Source: an uncultured Campylobacter sp.
GTDB lineage: Bacteria; Campylobacterota; Campylobacteria; Campylobacterales; Campylobacteraceae
Assembly: GCF_905372745.1 (NCBI RefSeq)
Contig: NZ_CAJPQR010000005.1
Span: forward strand, 22,498-86,497
Direction of reading: 5' to 3'
Length of the DNA: 64,000 bases
In this document: positions 30,840 through 39,963 of the stretch, piece by piece
Position numbering within the stretch: the stretch's first letter is position 1
Layout: each line of letters starts with the position of its first letter
Program-made: the position numbers and the translations under genes
The notes under the pieces: model-generated
Databases searched by the model: none
Told to the model about the DNA's origin: nothing
The model's input: the letters and a program-made list of their open reading frames with translations, nothing else

Positions 30840-31235
30840 ATGTTAAACGACTTAATTTCAGACGGACTAACTCGCATTAGAAACGCCGCAATGAGAAGAC
30901 TTGAAACTACAAAGCTTCTTCATTCAAACGTCGTCGAGGCTACTTTATCTATCCTTGCGGCTAAAGGCTATATCGAGAGCTACAACGTCGTAGAAGAAGA
31001 TAAAAAGAAATTTATAAACGTAGTTTTGAAATACGACGAGCACGGCAGAAGCGTGATTAATGAGCTTAAGCGCGTATCAAGCCCGGGCCGCCGCGTTTAT
31101 AAGGGAAAAGACGAGATCAAGAGATTTAAAAACGGCTACGGAACGATCATCGTTAGCACTAGCAAGGGCGTTTTAAGCAACGAAGACGCTCACAAAGCTG
31201 GCGTAGGCGGCGAAATCCTCTGCTCTGTGTGGTAA
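30840..31235 (+). CDS. rpsH: 30S ribosomal protein S8
   Basis: S8 binds helix 21 of 16S rRNA and, in E. coli, represses the spc operon by binding its mRNA. The 131-residue product has [20 protein letters not shown] and the C-terminal GLSTSKGV-like loop ([20 protein letters not shown]). It is followed not by rplF, as expected, but by a 630-bp structured non-coding insertion that begins five bases after its stop codon. Confidence 0.97.
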   Translation: MLNDLISDGLTRIRNAAMRRLETTKLLHSNVVEATLSILAAKGYIESYNVVEEDKKKFINVVLKYDEHGRSVINELKRVSSPGRRVYKGKDEIKRFKNGYGTIIVSTSKGVLSNEDAHKAGVGGEILCSVW

Positions 31236-31240
31236 TGAAC

Positions 31241-31338
31241 GAAAACGATGTGGTGCATCGTTTTCGCATCATAGAAGTGAAGCTTAAACGATAAGCTTCC
31301 CGGATTTCCGGCGGGGGCATCGTTGTTGCATCCTAGAA
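31241..31338 (+). ncRNA. Stem-loop cluster with two competing partners
   Basis: HP1: GAAAACGATG (31241-31250) pairs perfectly with CATCGTTTTC (31256-31265). HP2: GAAGCTTA/TAAGCTTC (31279-31299). HP3: CCGG-ATTT-CCGG (31300-31311). The sequence at 31255-31276 is repeated at 31317-31338 with 19 of 22 matches. The second copy can pair with the same 5' arm of HP1 (9 of 10 pairs), so two exclusive folds are possible, as in attenuators and riboswitches. That role is inference. Confidence 0.55.
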
Positions 31339-31413
31339 AATGTAATCTAGTTTGGTAGACTTGTCGTATTTACGACGGGGTAGCGTTTTAGATTACTTTG
31401 AAATAAAGTTTGA
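31337..31413 (+). ncRNA. Structured 77-nt repeat unit R1
   Basis: Outer helix GTAATCTA (31342-31349) with TAGATTAC (31389-31396), eight perfect pairs. Apical helix CTTGTCGT (31360-31367) with ACGACGGG (31372-31379), partly G-U, capped by ATTT. R2 is the same length with 15 differences, 13 of them transitions. Not a tRNA: no cloverleaf, no T-loop. Confidence 0.6.
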
Positions 31414-31449
31414 ATTGATGGGCTTGTTTTTGTAGCAAGATGTCAATTC
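31412..31449 (+). ncRNA. Linker hairpin between R1 and R2
   Basis: GAATTGA (31412-31418) pairs with TCAATTC (31443-31449), with an inner CTTG/CAAG helix (31423-31426, 31436-31439). Confidence 0.5.
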
Positions 31450-31458
31450 GATATCATT

Positions 31459-31535
31459 AAAATGTAGTCTAATTCGGTAGCCTTGTCGTGTTTGCGACGA
31501 GGCGGCGTTTCGGATTGCGTTGAAATGAAATTTGA
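31459..31535 (+). ncRNA. Structured 77-nt repeat unit R2
   Basis: Aligns to R1 without gaps, 62 of 77 identical. Outer helix GTAGTCT (31464-31470) with GGATTGC (31512-31518): three A-U pairs of R1 are now G-U, none is lost. Apical helix CCTTGTCG (31481-31488) with CGACGAGG (31495-31502) is longer and stronger than in R1. The pattern of pair-preserving change supports selection on RNA structure. Confidence 0.6.
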
Positions 31536-31865
31536 CTAGGCATCTTTTCGTAGTTTATAAGATTTACGAACAACTTTCGCCGTCAAATTTATAAAATTTA
31601 AAAACGGAAGCTCAAATTTAAAAAGCTTCCCGAATTTAGCTCGGCTTGCAAATTTGCCCGAATTTGCCAAAGCTAAATTTAAAAACGACGATGTCAAATT
31701 TGACGTTAAATTTTGGAAAGTAACTCCAAAAAACAAGTCAAATTTGACGAGAAAATTAAAGTGTTTGAAGCGGTTTTTATCGCTTCGATTCATTTCTATT
31801 TTTATGGTATTGCGGTATCCATTCGTAAAAGTAGACATACCCTAGACAAGTAAAAAAGGAAAAAA

Positions 31866-32402
31866 ATGTCACGTATAGGAAAACAGCCGATAGCTATTCC
31901 AAGCGGAGTAGAAGTCAGCGTAGAAGGCAACGTCCTTAAATTTAAAAAAGGCGCTCATTTAAAAGAGCTTGACACAAAGGGGCACGTAGACGTTAAAGTC
32001 GAGGATGCTCACATAGTATTTTCTCCAAAGAGCGACGAGAGACAAGATAGAGCCTACTGGGGCACTTATAGAGCGCTTGCAAACAATATCGTCATCGGCA
32101 TCACAAAAGGTTTTGTTCGCCAGCTTGAGATAAACGGCGTCGGTTACAAAGCCGCTGCTAAAGGCCAAGTACTTGAGCTTACTTTAGGATTTTCTCACCC
32201 GATAAATCACGAAGTGCCAAAAGGCGTCGAAATCAGCGTAGAGAAAAACATCATAACTATCAAAGGCGACGATAAGCAAGTGGTCGGTCAGATCGCGGCT
32301 CAAGTCAGGGCGTATAGACCGCCTGAACCGTATAAGGGCAAAGGCGTTAAATACGTAGAAGAGCGCATCATCCGCAAAGCCGGCAAGACATCTAAGAAGT
32401 AA
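31866..32402 (+). CDS. rplF: 50S ribosomal protein L6
   Basis: L6 lies near the factor-binding site. The 178-residue product starts [20 protein letters not shown] and has the C-terminal [18 protein letters not shown] motif. It has a good AAAAAAGG site of its own, useful because the insertion removes coupling to rpsH. Confidence 0.97.
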   Translation: MSRIGKQPIAIPSGVEVSVEGNVLKFKKGAHLKELDTKGHVDVKVEDAHIVFSPKSDERQDRAYWGTYRALANNIVIGITKGFVRQLEINGVGYKAAAKGQVLELTLGFSHPINHEVPKGVEISVEKNIITIKGDDKQVVGQIAAQVRAYRPPEPYKGKGVKYVEERIIRKAGKTSKK

Positions 32403-32412
32403 GGGATAGATA

Positions 32413-32769
32413 ATGACAGCAAATGTATTAAAAAGAAAACTCGCTCTTAGAATCAAGAGAAAAAGAAGAATCAGAGCCAAAATTTCTGGCACTGCGGTAT
32501 TGCCTAGAATTTCTATCTTCAAGTCAAACAGAACTCTTTACGTCCAAGCTATCGACGACGTAGCAGCCGTAACTCTAGCGGCGGCAGACGGCAGAAAACT
32601 AGGCGTAAAAGCAAACAAAGAGGGCGCCGTAACTTTGGCTAAAGAATTTGCAAAAACTCTAAAAGCTAAAAAAATAGAAACGGCATTATTCGACAGAAAC
32701 GGCTATTTGTATCACGGTGTTATAGCGGCTTTTGCGGACGCATTACGTGAAAACGGTATCAAACTATAA
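32413..32769 (+). CDS. rplR: 50S ribosomal protein L18
   Basis: L18 binds 5S rRNA with L5. The 118-residue product has [19 protein letters not shown], then VYRSNRTLY-like [15 protein letters not shown], and [20 protein letters not shown] at the C-terminus. Confidence 0.97.
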   Translation: MTANVLKRKLALRIKRKRRIRAKISGTAVLPRISIFKSNRTLYVQAIDDVAAVTLAAADGRKLGVKANKEGAVTLAKEFAKTLKAKKIETALFDRNGYLYHGVIAAFADALRENGIKL

Positions 32770-32780
32770 GGAAAATCGCT

Positions 32781-33224
32781 ATGGAAAAATATAACAGAGA
32801 AGAATTCGAAGAAGTAATGGTTGATATCGGCCGCGTTACAAAGGTCGTAAAAGGCGGTCGTAGATTTAGATTTACGGCTCTTGTCGTAGTAGGAAACAGA
32901 AACGGTCTAGTGGGCTTTGGCTTCGGTAAAGCAAAAGAGGTGCCGGACGCTATGAGAAAAGCCGTCGACGACGCGTTTAAAAACATCATCGAGGTAAAAA
33001 GAAAAGGCTCGACTATACCTCACGACGTAGAGGTTAAATTTAACGCTAGCCGCGTTTTGCTTCGCCCTGCTAGCGAAGGTACAGGCGTGATCGCGGGCGG
33101 TAGCGCCCGTCCTATTTTAGAGCTTGCGGGCATCAAGGACATCCTAACAAAATCGCTTGGCTCAAACAACTCGGCAAACGTCGTTCGCGCTACTTTAAAA
33201 GCGCTAAGCATGCTTAAAGGCTAA
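32781..33224 (+). CDS. rpsE: 30S ribosomal protein S5
   Basis: S5 controls decoding accuracy and mRNA unwinding. The 147-residue product has [20 protein letters not shown] and [16 protein letters not shown]. It is shorter than enteric S5 (about 166) because the N-terminal tail is shorter. rpmD (L30), which usually follows, is absent; rplO starts ten bases later. Confidence 0.97.
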   Translation: MEKYNREEFEEVMVDIGRVTKVVKGGRRFRFTALVVVGNRNGLVGFGFGKAKEVPDAMRKAVDDAFKNIIEVKRKGSTIPHDVEVKFNASRVLLRPASEGTGVIAGGSARPILELAGIKDILTKSLGSNNSANVVRATLKALSMLKG

Positions 33225-33233
33225 GGAGAAGAT

Positions 33234-33635
33234 ATGGGACTAGAAAATTTAAAACCTGCCGAGGGCTCGACTAGGCAAACCAAAAGACTAGGTCGCGGTC
33301 AAGGTAGCGGTCAAGGTAAAACCGCGGGCAAAGGACACAAAGGTCAAAGAGCTAGAAAAGGCTACAACGAGAAAAGAGGCTTCGAGGGCGGTCAGCAACC
33401 GCTTCAAAGACGCCTTCCAAAGGTAGGCTTCACTTCTAAATTTGAAAAACCTTACGTAATCAACGTAGAAAAAATCGTTGCGGTAAAAGAGCTAAGCGAG
33501 ATCACTATCGCTACTATCGCTACCGTACATAAAATTTCAAGCAGCGTCAAGAAAATCAAATTGATCGGAGTGAGCGCGAAAGATTTGGCTTCGAAAATCA
33601 AAGACGAGAACGTAACCGTTAGCGGACGTGCGTAA
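33234..33635 (+). CDS. rplO: 50S ribosomal protein L15
   Basis: L15 is a late 50S assembly protein. The 133-residue product has [20 protein letters not shown] and the glycine/arginine-rich [19 protein letters not shown] followed by [17 protein letters not shown]. Overlaps secY by one base (TAATG). Confidence 0.97.
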   Translation: MGLENLKPAEGSTRQTKRLGRGQGSGQGKTAGKGHKGQRARKGYNEKRGFEGGQQPLQRRLPKVGFTSKFEKPYVINVEKIVAVKELSEITIATIATVHKISSSVKKIKLIGVSAKDLASKIKDENVTVSGRA

Positions 33636-34897
33636 TGAATAAGACATTGACCAACAAGATTTTAATCACGTTGGCATTTTTATTTGCTTACAGGATACTG
33701 GCATACGTGCCGGTTCCTGGCGTAAACGTCAATGTTATTAAAGAGTTTTTCGATTCGAATTCCTCAAATGCGCTTGGACTATTTAATATGTTCAGCGGTA
33801 AGGCGGCAGAGCGCCTTAGCATCATCTCTCTAGGCATTATGCCATACATCACGGCATCTATCATTATGGAGCTTTTAGCGGCTACCTTTCCAAATTTAGG
33901 CAAGATGAAAAAAGATCGCGACGGCATGCAAAAATATATGCAGATCATCCGCTATGCTACTATTGTTATTACCCTTGTTCAAGCAGTGGGCGTCAGTATG
34001 GGGCTTCAGAGTCTTCACGGCAGAGGCGGAGAGGACGCGATAATGATAGATATGAATTTATTTATCGCCATCGCAGCGGCTTCGATGCTAACGGGAACTA
34101 TGCTTTTGATGTGGATAGGCGAGCAGATCACTCAGCGCGGTATCGGCAACGGTATCAGCCTTATCATCTTCGCAGGTATCGTTAGCGGCATACCTTCAGC
34201 CATCGGCGGAACGGTAAATTTGGTAAATACGGGTGAGATGAACTTCCTCGTGGTTATCGGAATTTTGCTTGTTATCTTGGTTACGGTAGGCATAGTTATC
34301 TATGTCGAGATGGGCGAGAGACGCGTGCCGGTGAGCTATTCGCGTAAGGTAGTGATGGAAAATCAAAACAAACGCATCATGAACTATATACCTATCAAGG
34401 TAAATTTAAGCGGCGTTATTCCTCCGATTTTCGCCAGTGCGATTTTGATGTTCCCAAGCACCATTTTGCAGGCCAGTACAAATCCTTACATCCAAGCTAT
34501 TCACGATTTTTTAAATCCAAATAGCTATTTTTTCAACTTTTTAACGTTCTTGCTGGTTGTATTTTTTGCATATTTTTACGCTTCGATAGCGTTTAACGCA
34601 AAAGATATCAGCGAAAATTTAAAAAGACAGGGCGGATTTATCCCGGGTATTAGACCGGGCGAGGGTACGGCCGGATATCTAAACGAAGTCGCATCGAGGC
34701 TAACTTTTAGCGGAGCGATCTATCTCGGACTTATCTCGACGCTGCCTTGGGTGCTTGTTAAATTTATGGGCGTTCCGTTTTATTTCGGCGGTACGTCGGT
34801 ACTGATCGTAGTTTCTGTCGCGCTTGATACGATGCGAAGGATAGAAGCTCAAATTTATATGAATAAATATCAAACTCTAAGTGCGGTAGGTTTGTAA
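33635..34897 (+). CDS. secY: Preprotein translocase subunit SecY
   Basis: SecY forms the protein-conducting channel with SecE and SecG. The 420-residue inner-membrane protein has ten hydrophobic segments, the plug-region ALGLFNMFSGKAAERLSI, the MGERRVPVSYSRKV loop and the cytosolic GFIPGIRPGEGTAGYL loop that contacts the ribosome. Overlaps map by one base. No adk gene intervenes, unlike in many other bacteria. Confidence 0.98.
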   Translation: MNKTLTNKILITLAFLFAYRILAYVPVPGVNVNVIKEFFDSNSSNALGLFNMFSGKAAERLSIISLGIMPYITASIIMELLAATFPNLGKMKKDRDGMQKYMQIIRYATIVITLVQAVGVSMGLQSLHGRGGEDAIMIDMNLFIAIAAASMLTGTMLLMWIGEQITQRGIGNGISLIIFAGIVSGIPSAIGGTVNLVNTGEMNFLVVIGILLVILVTVGIVIYVEMGERRVPVSYSRKVVMENQNKRIMNYIPIKVNLSGVIPPIFASAILMFPSTILQASTNPYIQAIHDFLNPNSYFFNFLTFLLVVFFAYFYASIAFNAKDISENLKRQGGFIPGIRPGEGTAGYLNEVASRLTFSGAIYLGLISTLPWVLVKFMGVPFYFGGTSVLIVVSVALDTMRRIEAQIYMNKYQTLSAVGL

Positions 34898-35655
34898 TGG
34901 CTATAACCATCATGCAGCCAAACGACATAGAGAAGATGCGAGCGGCGAATAAAATCGTCGCTCAAACCCTCGATTACGTAGAAAGCGTGATCAAGCCCGA
35001 CATCTCACTGCTCGAAATAGATAAAATTTGCGACGATATGATAAGGGCTGCGGGCGCAAAGCCGGCATTTAAGGGGCTTTACGGCTTTCCAAACGCCGCT
35101 TGTATCAGCGTAAACGAAGTAGTCATCCACGGCATCCCGAACGAATACAAACTGCAAGAAGGCGACATCGTAAGCGTCGATATCGGCTCAAATTTGAACG
35201 GGTATTTCGGCGACTCGGCTAGGACTTGGGGCGTGGGTCAAATTTCGCGCGAGGACGAAAAGCTGATCGCTTGCGCCAAAGACGCGCTATATTTTGCGAT
35301 AGATACCGTAAAAGCGGGAATGCACTTTAAAGAGCTTAGTTTTGAAATCGAGAAATTTATAAGAGCTCGCGGATTCGTTCCTTTAACTGGATTTTGCGGT
35401 CACGGCATCGGTAGACGCCCGCACGAAGATCCACAAATTTTAAATTATTTAGAGGGCGGCAGTCCAAAATCGGGACCAAAAATCAAAAACGGAATGGTAT
35501 TTTGCGTGGAGCCGATGATCTGTCAAAAAGACGGCACTCCAGTGATCGGTCACGACAAATGGAAAGTAACCAGCAAAGACGGGCTAAGAACCAGCCACTA
35601 CGAGCACTGTATGGCAGTCGTAAACGGACGCGCAGAAATCTTAAGTCTGGCGTAA
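34897..35655 (+). CDS. map: Methionine aminopeptidase, type I
   Basis: Map removes the initiator methionine. The 252-residue product has the metal ligands in VSVDIGSNLNGYFGDSART (two Asp), GHGIGRRPHEDP (His) and FCVEPM (Glu), plus a final Glu near the end. The stop codon lies inside the left arm of a 20-bp inverted repeat. Confidence 0.97.
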   Translation: MAITIMQPNDIEKMRAANKIVAQTLDYVESVIKPDISLLEIDKICDDMIRAAGAKPAFKGLYGFPNAACISVNEVVIHGIPNEYKLQEGDIVSVDIGSNLNGYFGDSARTWGVGQISREDEKLIACAKDALYFAIDTVKAGMHFKELSFEIEKFIRARGFVPLTGFCGHGIGRRPHEDPQILNYLEGGSPKSGPKIKNGMVFCVEPMICQKDGTPVIGHDKWKVTSKDGLRTSHYEHCMAVVNGRAEILSLA

Positions 35656-35706
35656 AATTTTAAAATTTACAAATCGTTCGCGCGACTTGTAAATTTTAAA
35701 ATTTTA
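35653..35706. terminator. 20-bp perfect inverted repeat after map
   Basis: TAAAATTTTAAAATTTACAA (35653-35672) is exactly complementary to 35687-35706 across a 14-nt loop. It starts with the map stop codon. It could stop transcription and stabilise 3' ends in both directions before infA. Confidence 0.65.
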
Positions 35707-35780
35707 ATTTGTGGTGAGTTAAAATTTTAATTTCGAACTTCCGCCCAGCGGCGAAAGTAAATTTAACAAAAAGGAGTTAA

Positions 35781-35999
35781 GTGGCAAAAGACGACGTCAT
35801 AGAGATTGACGGCAACGTCATCGAGGCGCTGCCAAACGCGACGTTTAAGGTCGAGCTCGACAACAAACACGTGATTTTGTGTCATATTGCGGGCAAGATG
35901 AGGATGCATTATATAAAAATAATGCCTGGAGACCGCGTAAAGGTGGAACTAACGCCTTACAGTCTGGATAAGGGTAGGATAATTTACCGACATAAGTAA
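35781..35999 (+). CDS. infA: Translation initiation factor IF-1
   Basis: IF-1 blocks the A site during initiation. The 72-residue OB-fold protein has [20 protein letters not shown] and [20 protein letters not shown]. The start is GTG, with AAGGAG eight bases upstream; the second residue matches the family. Confidence 0.96.
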   Translation: MAKDDVIEIDGNVIEALPNATFKVELDNKHVILCHIAGKMRMHYIKIMPGDRVKVELTPYSLDKGRIIYRHK

Positions 36000-36012
36000 G
36001 TTAAAAGCTAAA

Positions 36013-36026
36013 TTTGGCTATACTCA
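36013..36026 (+). promoter_or_regulatory. Probable promoter of the alpha operon
   Basis: GGCTATACT matches an extended -10 (TATACT) in the 157-bp gap between infA and rpmJ. The leader that follows can form a TTTTCAAA...TTTTGAAAA hairpin. Confidence 0.4.
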
Positions 36027-36156
36027 GCCCCTTGCGACAAATTGCTGTATGAAGAATTGTTTTCAAAGCCCACCACTTGTTTTGAAAATAGTTGGTTTAA
36101 AATTTCGTTAAACCTGATGCAGCCTAAAAGTGGAATTAAATTTTTAGGAGACTAGA

Positions 36157-36270
36157 ATGAAAGTTCGTCCTTCTGTAAAGAAGATGTGTGACAAGTGCAA
36201 AATTGTCAAGCGCCAAGGCGTAGTTCGCATAATCTGCGAAAATCCAAAACATAAACAAAGACAAGGATAA
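36157..36270 (+). CDS. rpmJ: 50S ribosomal protein L36
   Basis: A 37-residue zinc protein: [20 protein letters not shown] and then a Cys-Glu-Asn-Pro-Lys-His tail, with the Cys/His zinc ligands (C-x2-C ... C-x4-H). AGGAG precedes the ATG. It starts the alpha-operon group and is three bases from rpsM. Confidence 0.97.
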   Translation: MKVRPSVKKMCDKCKIVKRQGVVRIICENPKHKQRQG

Positions 36271-36273
36271 AGC

Positions 36274-36642
36274 ATGGCACGTATCGCAGGTGTGGATTTA
36301 CCAAAGAAAAAAAGAATCGAATACGGTTTGACCTATATTTACGGTATCGGTCTTCACAAATCTCGTCAAATTTTGGATGCTACCAAAATTTCTTACGATA
36401 AAAGAGTAAACGATCTAACCGAAGACGAGGCTGCGGCTATCCGCAAAGAGATCCAAGAGCATCATGTAGTGGAAGGCGACCTTAGAAAAAGCGTCGCTAT
36501 GGACATCAAGGCTCTTATGGACTTAGGAAGCTACCGCGGTCTAAGACACAGAAAAGGTCTTCCGGTGCGCGGTCAAAAGACTAAAACAAACGCTAGAACT
36601 AGAAAAGGCAAGCGCAAAACAGTCGGCGCTGCGACTAAATAA
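36274..36642 (+). CDS. rpsM: 30S ribosomal protein S13
   Basis: S13 bridges to L5 and contacts P-site tRNA. The 122-residue product has [19 protein letters not shown], the helix-hairpin-helix YIYGIG, and the basic tail [17 protein letters not shown]. Confidence 0.97.
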   Translation: MARIAGVDLPKKKRIEYGLTYIYGIGLHKSRQILDATKISYDKRVNDLTEDEAAAIRKEIQEHHVVEGDLRKSVAMDIKALMDLGSYRGLRHRKGLPVRGQKTKTNARTRKGKRKTVGAATK

Positions 36643-36651
36643 GGATAAGCG

Positions 36652-37044
36652 ATGGCAAAAAGAAAAGTAGTTAAAAAGAAAATTGTAAGAAAAAGTATTG
36701 CTAAGGGCATCGTTTATATAAGCGCGACTTTTAACAACACTATGGTAACGGTTACCGATGAGATGGGAAATGCTATCGCTTGGAGCAGTGCTGGCGGACT
36801 GGGCTTTAAAGGAAGTAAAAAATCAACTCCTTACGCAGCCCAACAAGCAGTCGAAGACGCTCTAACTAAAGCAAAAGAGCACGGTATAAAAGAAGTAGGT
36901 ATCAAAGTACAAGGTCCTGGCAGCGGCAGAGAGACCGCAGTCAAGAGCGTAGGCGCGGTAGAGGGTATAAAAGTAACGTTTTTAAAAGATATAACTCCGC
37001 TTCCGCATAATGGTTGCAGACCGCCGAAACGCCGCCGCGTATAA
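36652..37044 (+). CDS. rpsK: 30S ribosomal protein S11
   Basis: S11 lines the platform next to the E-site mRNA. The 130-residue product has the core [20 protein letters not shown] and the C-terminal [16 protein letters not shown], both invariant. Confidence 0.97.
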   Translation: MAKRKVVKKKIVRKSIAKGIVYISATFNNTMVTVTDEMGNAIAWSSAGGLGFKGSKKSTPYAAQQAVEDALTKAKEHGIKEVGIKVQGPGSGRETAVKSVGAVEGIKVTFLKDITPLPHNGCRPPKRRRV

Positions 37045-37066
37045 TTAGAAATTTAGGAGAATTATT

Positions 37067-37693
37067 ATGGCTAGATATAGAGGACCCGTTGAAAAATTAG
37101 AAAGAAGACTCGGCGTTAGTTTGGCGCTAAAAGGCGAGCGTCGCTTGGCAGGTAAGAGCGCGCTTGACAAAAGACCTTACGCTCCGGGACAACACGGACA
37201 AAGAAGAAGCAAGATAAGCGAATACGGCTTGCAGCTTCGCGAAAAACAAAAAGCTAAATTTATGTACGGCATTAGCGAAAAGCAATTCCGCCGCTTATTC
37301 CAAGAGGCCGCTCGCCGCGAGGGAAATACCGGTGCACTTTTGGTGCAGCTTTTAGAGCAAAGATTAGATAACGTAGTTTACAGAATGGGCTTCGCGACGA
37401 CTCGCCGCTTCGCTCGTCAGCTAGTTACTCACGGACATATTTTAGTAAATGGCAAGAGAGTAGATATTCCTTCTTACAGAGTCCAAGCAGGCGCTAAAGT
37501 AGAGGTTATCGAAAAATCTAAAAACAATCCGCAAATCGTTCGCGCGATCGATCTTACGGCGCAAACCGGCATCGTAGCTTGGGTCGACGTCGAAAAAGAT
37601 AAAAAATTCGGAATTTTCACAAGAACTCCGGAAAGGGAAGAAGTCGTCATTCCTGTCGAGGAAAGATTCATAGTAGAGCTTTATTCGAAATAA
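37067..37693 (+). CDS. rpsD: 30S ribosomal protein S4
   Basis: S4 nucleates 30S assembly and guards the mRNA entry. The 208-residue product has [13 protein letters not shown], the [18 protein letters not shown] segment and an S4 RNA-binding domain ([20 protein letters not shown]). The zinc cysteines of some S4 proteins are absent. Confidence 0.97.
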   Translation: MARYRGPVEKLERRLGVSLALKGERRLAGKSALDKRPYAPGQHGQRRSKISEYGLQLREKQKAKFMYGISEKQFRRLFQEAARREGNTGALLVQLLEQRLDNVVYRMGFATTRRFARQLVTHGHILVNGKRVDIPSYRVQAGAKVEVIEKSKNNPQIVRAIDLTAQTGIVAWVDVEKDKKFGIFTRTPEREEVVIPVEERFIVELYSK

Positions 37694-37707
37694 TAAGGGG
37701 TATAACG

Positions 37708-38721
37708 ATGAGAAAAATTACCACATCAGCTTATATGCCTACCGAAATTTCAGTAGAGAGTATAAGCGAGAATGTCGCCAGAATAACCGCGTATCCGTTT
37801 GAGACGGGCTATGCTGTTACTTTGGCTCATCCGCTAAGACGACTTTTGTATAGCAGCACGGTTGGATTTGCGGCTACGGGCGTCAAGATAGAGGGCGTAT
37901 CTCACGAATTTGATTCGATGAGAGGCATGCTCGAGGACGTAGCGCAGTTTATTATAAATTTAAAAAATATCCGTTTTAAGCTAAAAAACGAGTCTGAGCG
38001 TGAGGTGGTCGAGTATTCGTTTAAAGGTCCAAAAGAGATAAAAGCCGGCGATCTAAAAAACGATGTTATAGATGTTGTAAATCCGGACGCCTATCTTGCG
38101 ACCATAAACGAGGACGCGGAGCTTAAATTTTCCGTAATCATCCAAAAAGGTATCGGATACGTACCGAGTGAAGAGATAAGAGACAATACCGAAGAGGGTT
38201 ATATAGCTCTTGACGCGTTCTTTACGCCTGTTAAAAAAGCAGTTTACGAGCTAGAAAACGTCCTAGTAGAGGATAACCCAGACTATGAGAAGATTATTTT
38301 CACGGTTACGACGGATGGACAGGTGGGGGCGATCGAGGCGTTTAAACACGCGATCGAGGCGATGTATCAGCAGATGTTGGTTTTTAAAGGCGTTTTAAAT
38401 ATCGACGTTTCGTCAGGTCTAAACGCTCAAACTTCAGGCAGCGAGCATGCAAAGCTGCTTCAAAGCGTAGAAGAGCTAAATTTGAGCGCCCGAAGCTTTA
38501 ACTGCCTTGATAAAGCTGAGATTAGATTTATCGGCGAACTTGCTTTGATGGATGAAAACGAGCTAAAAGAGCTTAAAAATTTAGGTAAAAAATCTCTAGA
38601 AGAGATTAAGGCCGTTATGCAAGAGATCGGATATCCGGTCGGCGGCGACCTAGGCGGCGGCAAAGAGCAACTCAAGAAAAAGATCGCCGACCTAAAATCA
38701 CAAATGAGTGCAAAAGAGTAA
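37708..38721 (+). CDS. rpoA: RNA polymerase subunit alpha
   Basis: The alpha dimer scaffolds RNA polymerase. The 337-residue protein has the N-terminal assembly domain ([20 protein letters not shown]) and the C-terminal domain, with [12 protein letters not shown] and [13 protein letters not shown], the helix-hairpin-helix that binds UP elements and activators. Confidence 0.98.
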   Translation: MRKITTSAYMPTEISVESISENVARITAYPFETGYAVTLAHPLRRLLYSSTVGFAATGVKIEGVSHEFDSMRGMLEDVAQFIINLKNIRFKLKNESEREVVEYSFKGPKEIKAGDLKNDVIDVVNPDAYLATINEDAELKFSVIIQKGIGYVPSEEIRDNTEEGYIALDAFFTPVKKAVYELENVLVEDNPDYEKIIFTVTTDGQVGAIEAFKHAIEAMYQQMLVFKGVLNIDVSSGLNAQTSGSEHAKLLQSVEELNLSARSFNCLDKAEIRFIGELALMDENELKELKNLGKKSLEEIKAVMQEIGYPVGGDLGGGKEQLKKKIADLKSQMSAKE

Positions 38722-38732
38722 AAGGAATATAA

Positions 38733-39089
38733 ATGAGACACGGTCACGGATACAGAAAACTAGGTAGGACGTCGGCTCACCGCTCGGCTCTACTTAAAAA
38801 CTTAGCTATCGCTATTATAAAAAGCGACAAGATAGAGACGACCCTGCCTAAGGCAAAAGAGTTAAGAAGCTATATCGAAAAGCTAATCACTAGAGCTAGA
38901 AAAGGCGACAGTAACGCTCATAGAGCAGTTTTTGCAAGCTTGCAGGATAAAGAAACTACGAATAAGCTAGTAACCGAGCTTGCTCCAAAATTCGTAGGCA
39001 AAAACGGCGGATATACGCGCATCGTTAAGACTCGCGTTCGACGAGGCGATGCTGCTGAGATGGCTTATATCGAGCTAATTAAAGAATAA
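38733..39089 (+). CDS. rplQ: 50S ribosomal protein L17
   Basis: The 118-residue product starts [20 protein letters not shown] and ends [20 protein letters not shown], the classic L17 pattern. Last gene of the cluster, followed at once by a terminator. Confidence 0.97.
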   Translation: MRHGHGYRKLGRTSAHRSALLKNLAIAIIKSDKIETTLPKAKELRSYIEKLITRARKGDSNAHRAVFASLQDKETTNKLVTELAPKFVGKNGGYTRIVKTRVRRGDAAEMAYIELIKE

Positions 39090-39094
39090 TTTTT

Positions 39095-39115
39095 AGAGAG
39101 CTTCGGCTCTCTTTC
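39095..39115 (+). terminator. Intrinsic terminator of the ribosomal cluster
   Basis: AGAGAGC-TTCG-GCTCTCT, a perfect stem with a stable UUCG loop, followed by T-rich sequence. Confidence 0.85.
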
Positions 39116-39554
39116 TCTGCTTTATTCAAGATACAATTATATATAAACGACTTTTCAAAGAGATTAAATTTTAAGGTCTATTCTTTACTTCTTTGAAATC
39201 TCTTATTGACTTTTTGAAGCATTTACCTTTATTTTTAAGCATATAGCCGTACCGTCTTATTATCGCATTAGGGTTAACTACGAATTTAATGCAAACAAAG
39301 GAAGCGTAAGCTTACAATGACAACTATTATTCCTGCAGATGACAAAGACTATAGTAAATTTTAGAAATGTGCACATAAGCCCTTTCAAATTTTTGTTGAA
39401 AAATTTTAAGGAAAATTTTAAAAAATTATCCTTACCAGCAACATATGACAGTATTTGTTTTTCATTGTAGTCGTATTCGACAAACTCGTATTCTGATGAG
39501 TTACGGCAAAATTGTGTTATAGCGAGCCATTTGGCCATTTTTTAATTAAATTCA
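39116..39554. other. Non-coding gap after rplQ
   Basis: An 86-codon minus-strand frame (39278-39538) opens with protein-like sequence (MAKWLAITQFCRNSSEYEFV) and then turns Phe/Cys-rich. It may be a gene fragment brought in with the IS remnant, but I cannot support it as a working gene. Confidence 0.3.
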
Positions 39555-39905
39555 GGTTAATTAATCTTAAGTAGATTTTTAACTACAAATTTCATATTAC
39601 TACTTTTGATACAATCCATCGATTGTAGCAGTTTTTGATATAAGTTTTTCTGTGTAGTTTTAGTATTGTATCTAAACTTTACTTCGCTTCGTTCGTAGCT
39701 GCAAGCAGAGCGCATTCCATTAAATGAAGCAATAAATTTTCTTTTTTTGACCTTCCTGCGATCGTTACGCTTGAGAAGATCTATTTAAATAGATAATTTA
39801 TATTTAGACCGAATATCGGTATTTTATTTGCCGCTCCTCTACCTCTTTTCTCAAAGAGAGCGCGGGTGCAAGACTTCTTACTCGCTTAGACCTATTTCTA
39901 TTTCG
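39555..39905 (-). mobile_element. Degraded IS1595-family remnant
   Basis: The minus strand keeps recognisable stretches of the transposase gene at 6055-6785. There is a GAAATAGAAATAG... stretch and AAAAGAGGTAGAGGAGC (about 39835-39905), a stretch matching AATTTCTTGCTTCA (about 39725-39745), and TTTAGATACAATACTAAAACTACACAGAAA (about 39650-39675). A right-end-like inverted repeat occurs at 39555-39574. The copy has internal deletions and small insertions and is long dead. Confidence 0.65.
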
Positions 39906-39963
39906 CTCTACCCGACTGCGTTTGTAGCATTTCAAGACGCAGCTACGAGCGAAGCGAAGTAAA
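39678..39963. repeat. Inverted pair of 25-mers inside and beside the IS remnant
   Basis: The sequence at 39678-39702 (TTTACTTCGCTTCGTTCG...) is the reverse complement of 39939-39963 with one mismatch. A related, weaker copy occurs in the IS remnant near 62429. They look like short mobile repeats or marks of rearrangement. Confidence 0.55.

Larger units (their letters stand above)
31236..31865 (+). other. 630-bp non-coding insertion between rpsH and rplF
   Basis: In other Campylobacters rpsH and rplF are nearly adjacent. Here 630 bp separate them with no credible gene; a 100-codon antisense frame at 31536-31838 is Phe/Asn/Lys-rich and lacks a ribosome site. The first 300 bp are packed with stem-loops and repeats listed separately. 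The second half is A/T-rich with AAATTTGAC words, a hairpin GGAAGCT...AGCTTCC (31606-31630) and GAAGCG...CGCTTC (31769-31788). It is transcribed with the operon unless it ends or starts transcription, so it probably affects expression of rplF to secY. Confidence 0.8.

Noticed and set aside
31337..31535. R1 and R2 as tandem tRNA genes because of their 77-nt length
   Set aside because: There is no cloverleaf, no GTTCRA T-loop and no CCA; the fold is a single long hairpin with internal loops.
31536..31838. Antisense 100-codon gene in the rpsH-rplF gap
   Set aside because: No ribosome site, composition dominated by Phe, Asn, Lys and Ser from AAATTT words, and it runs against the operon.
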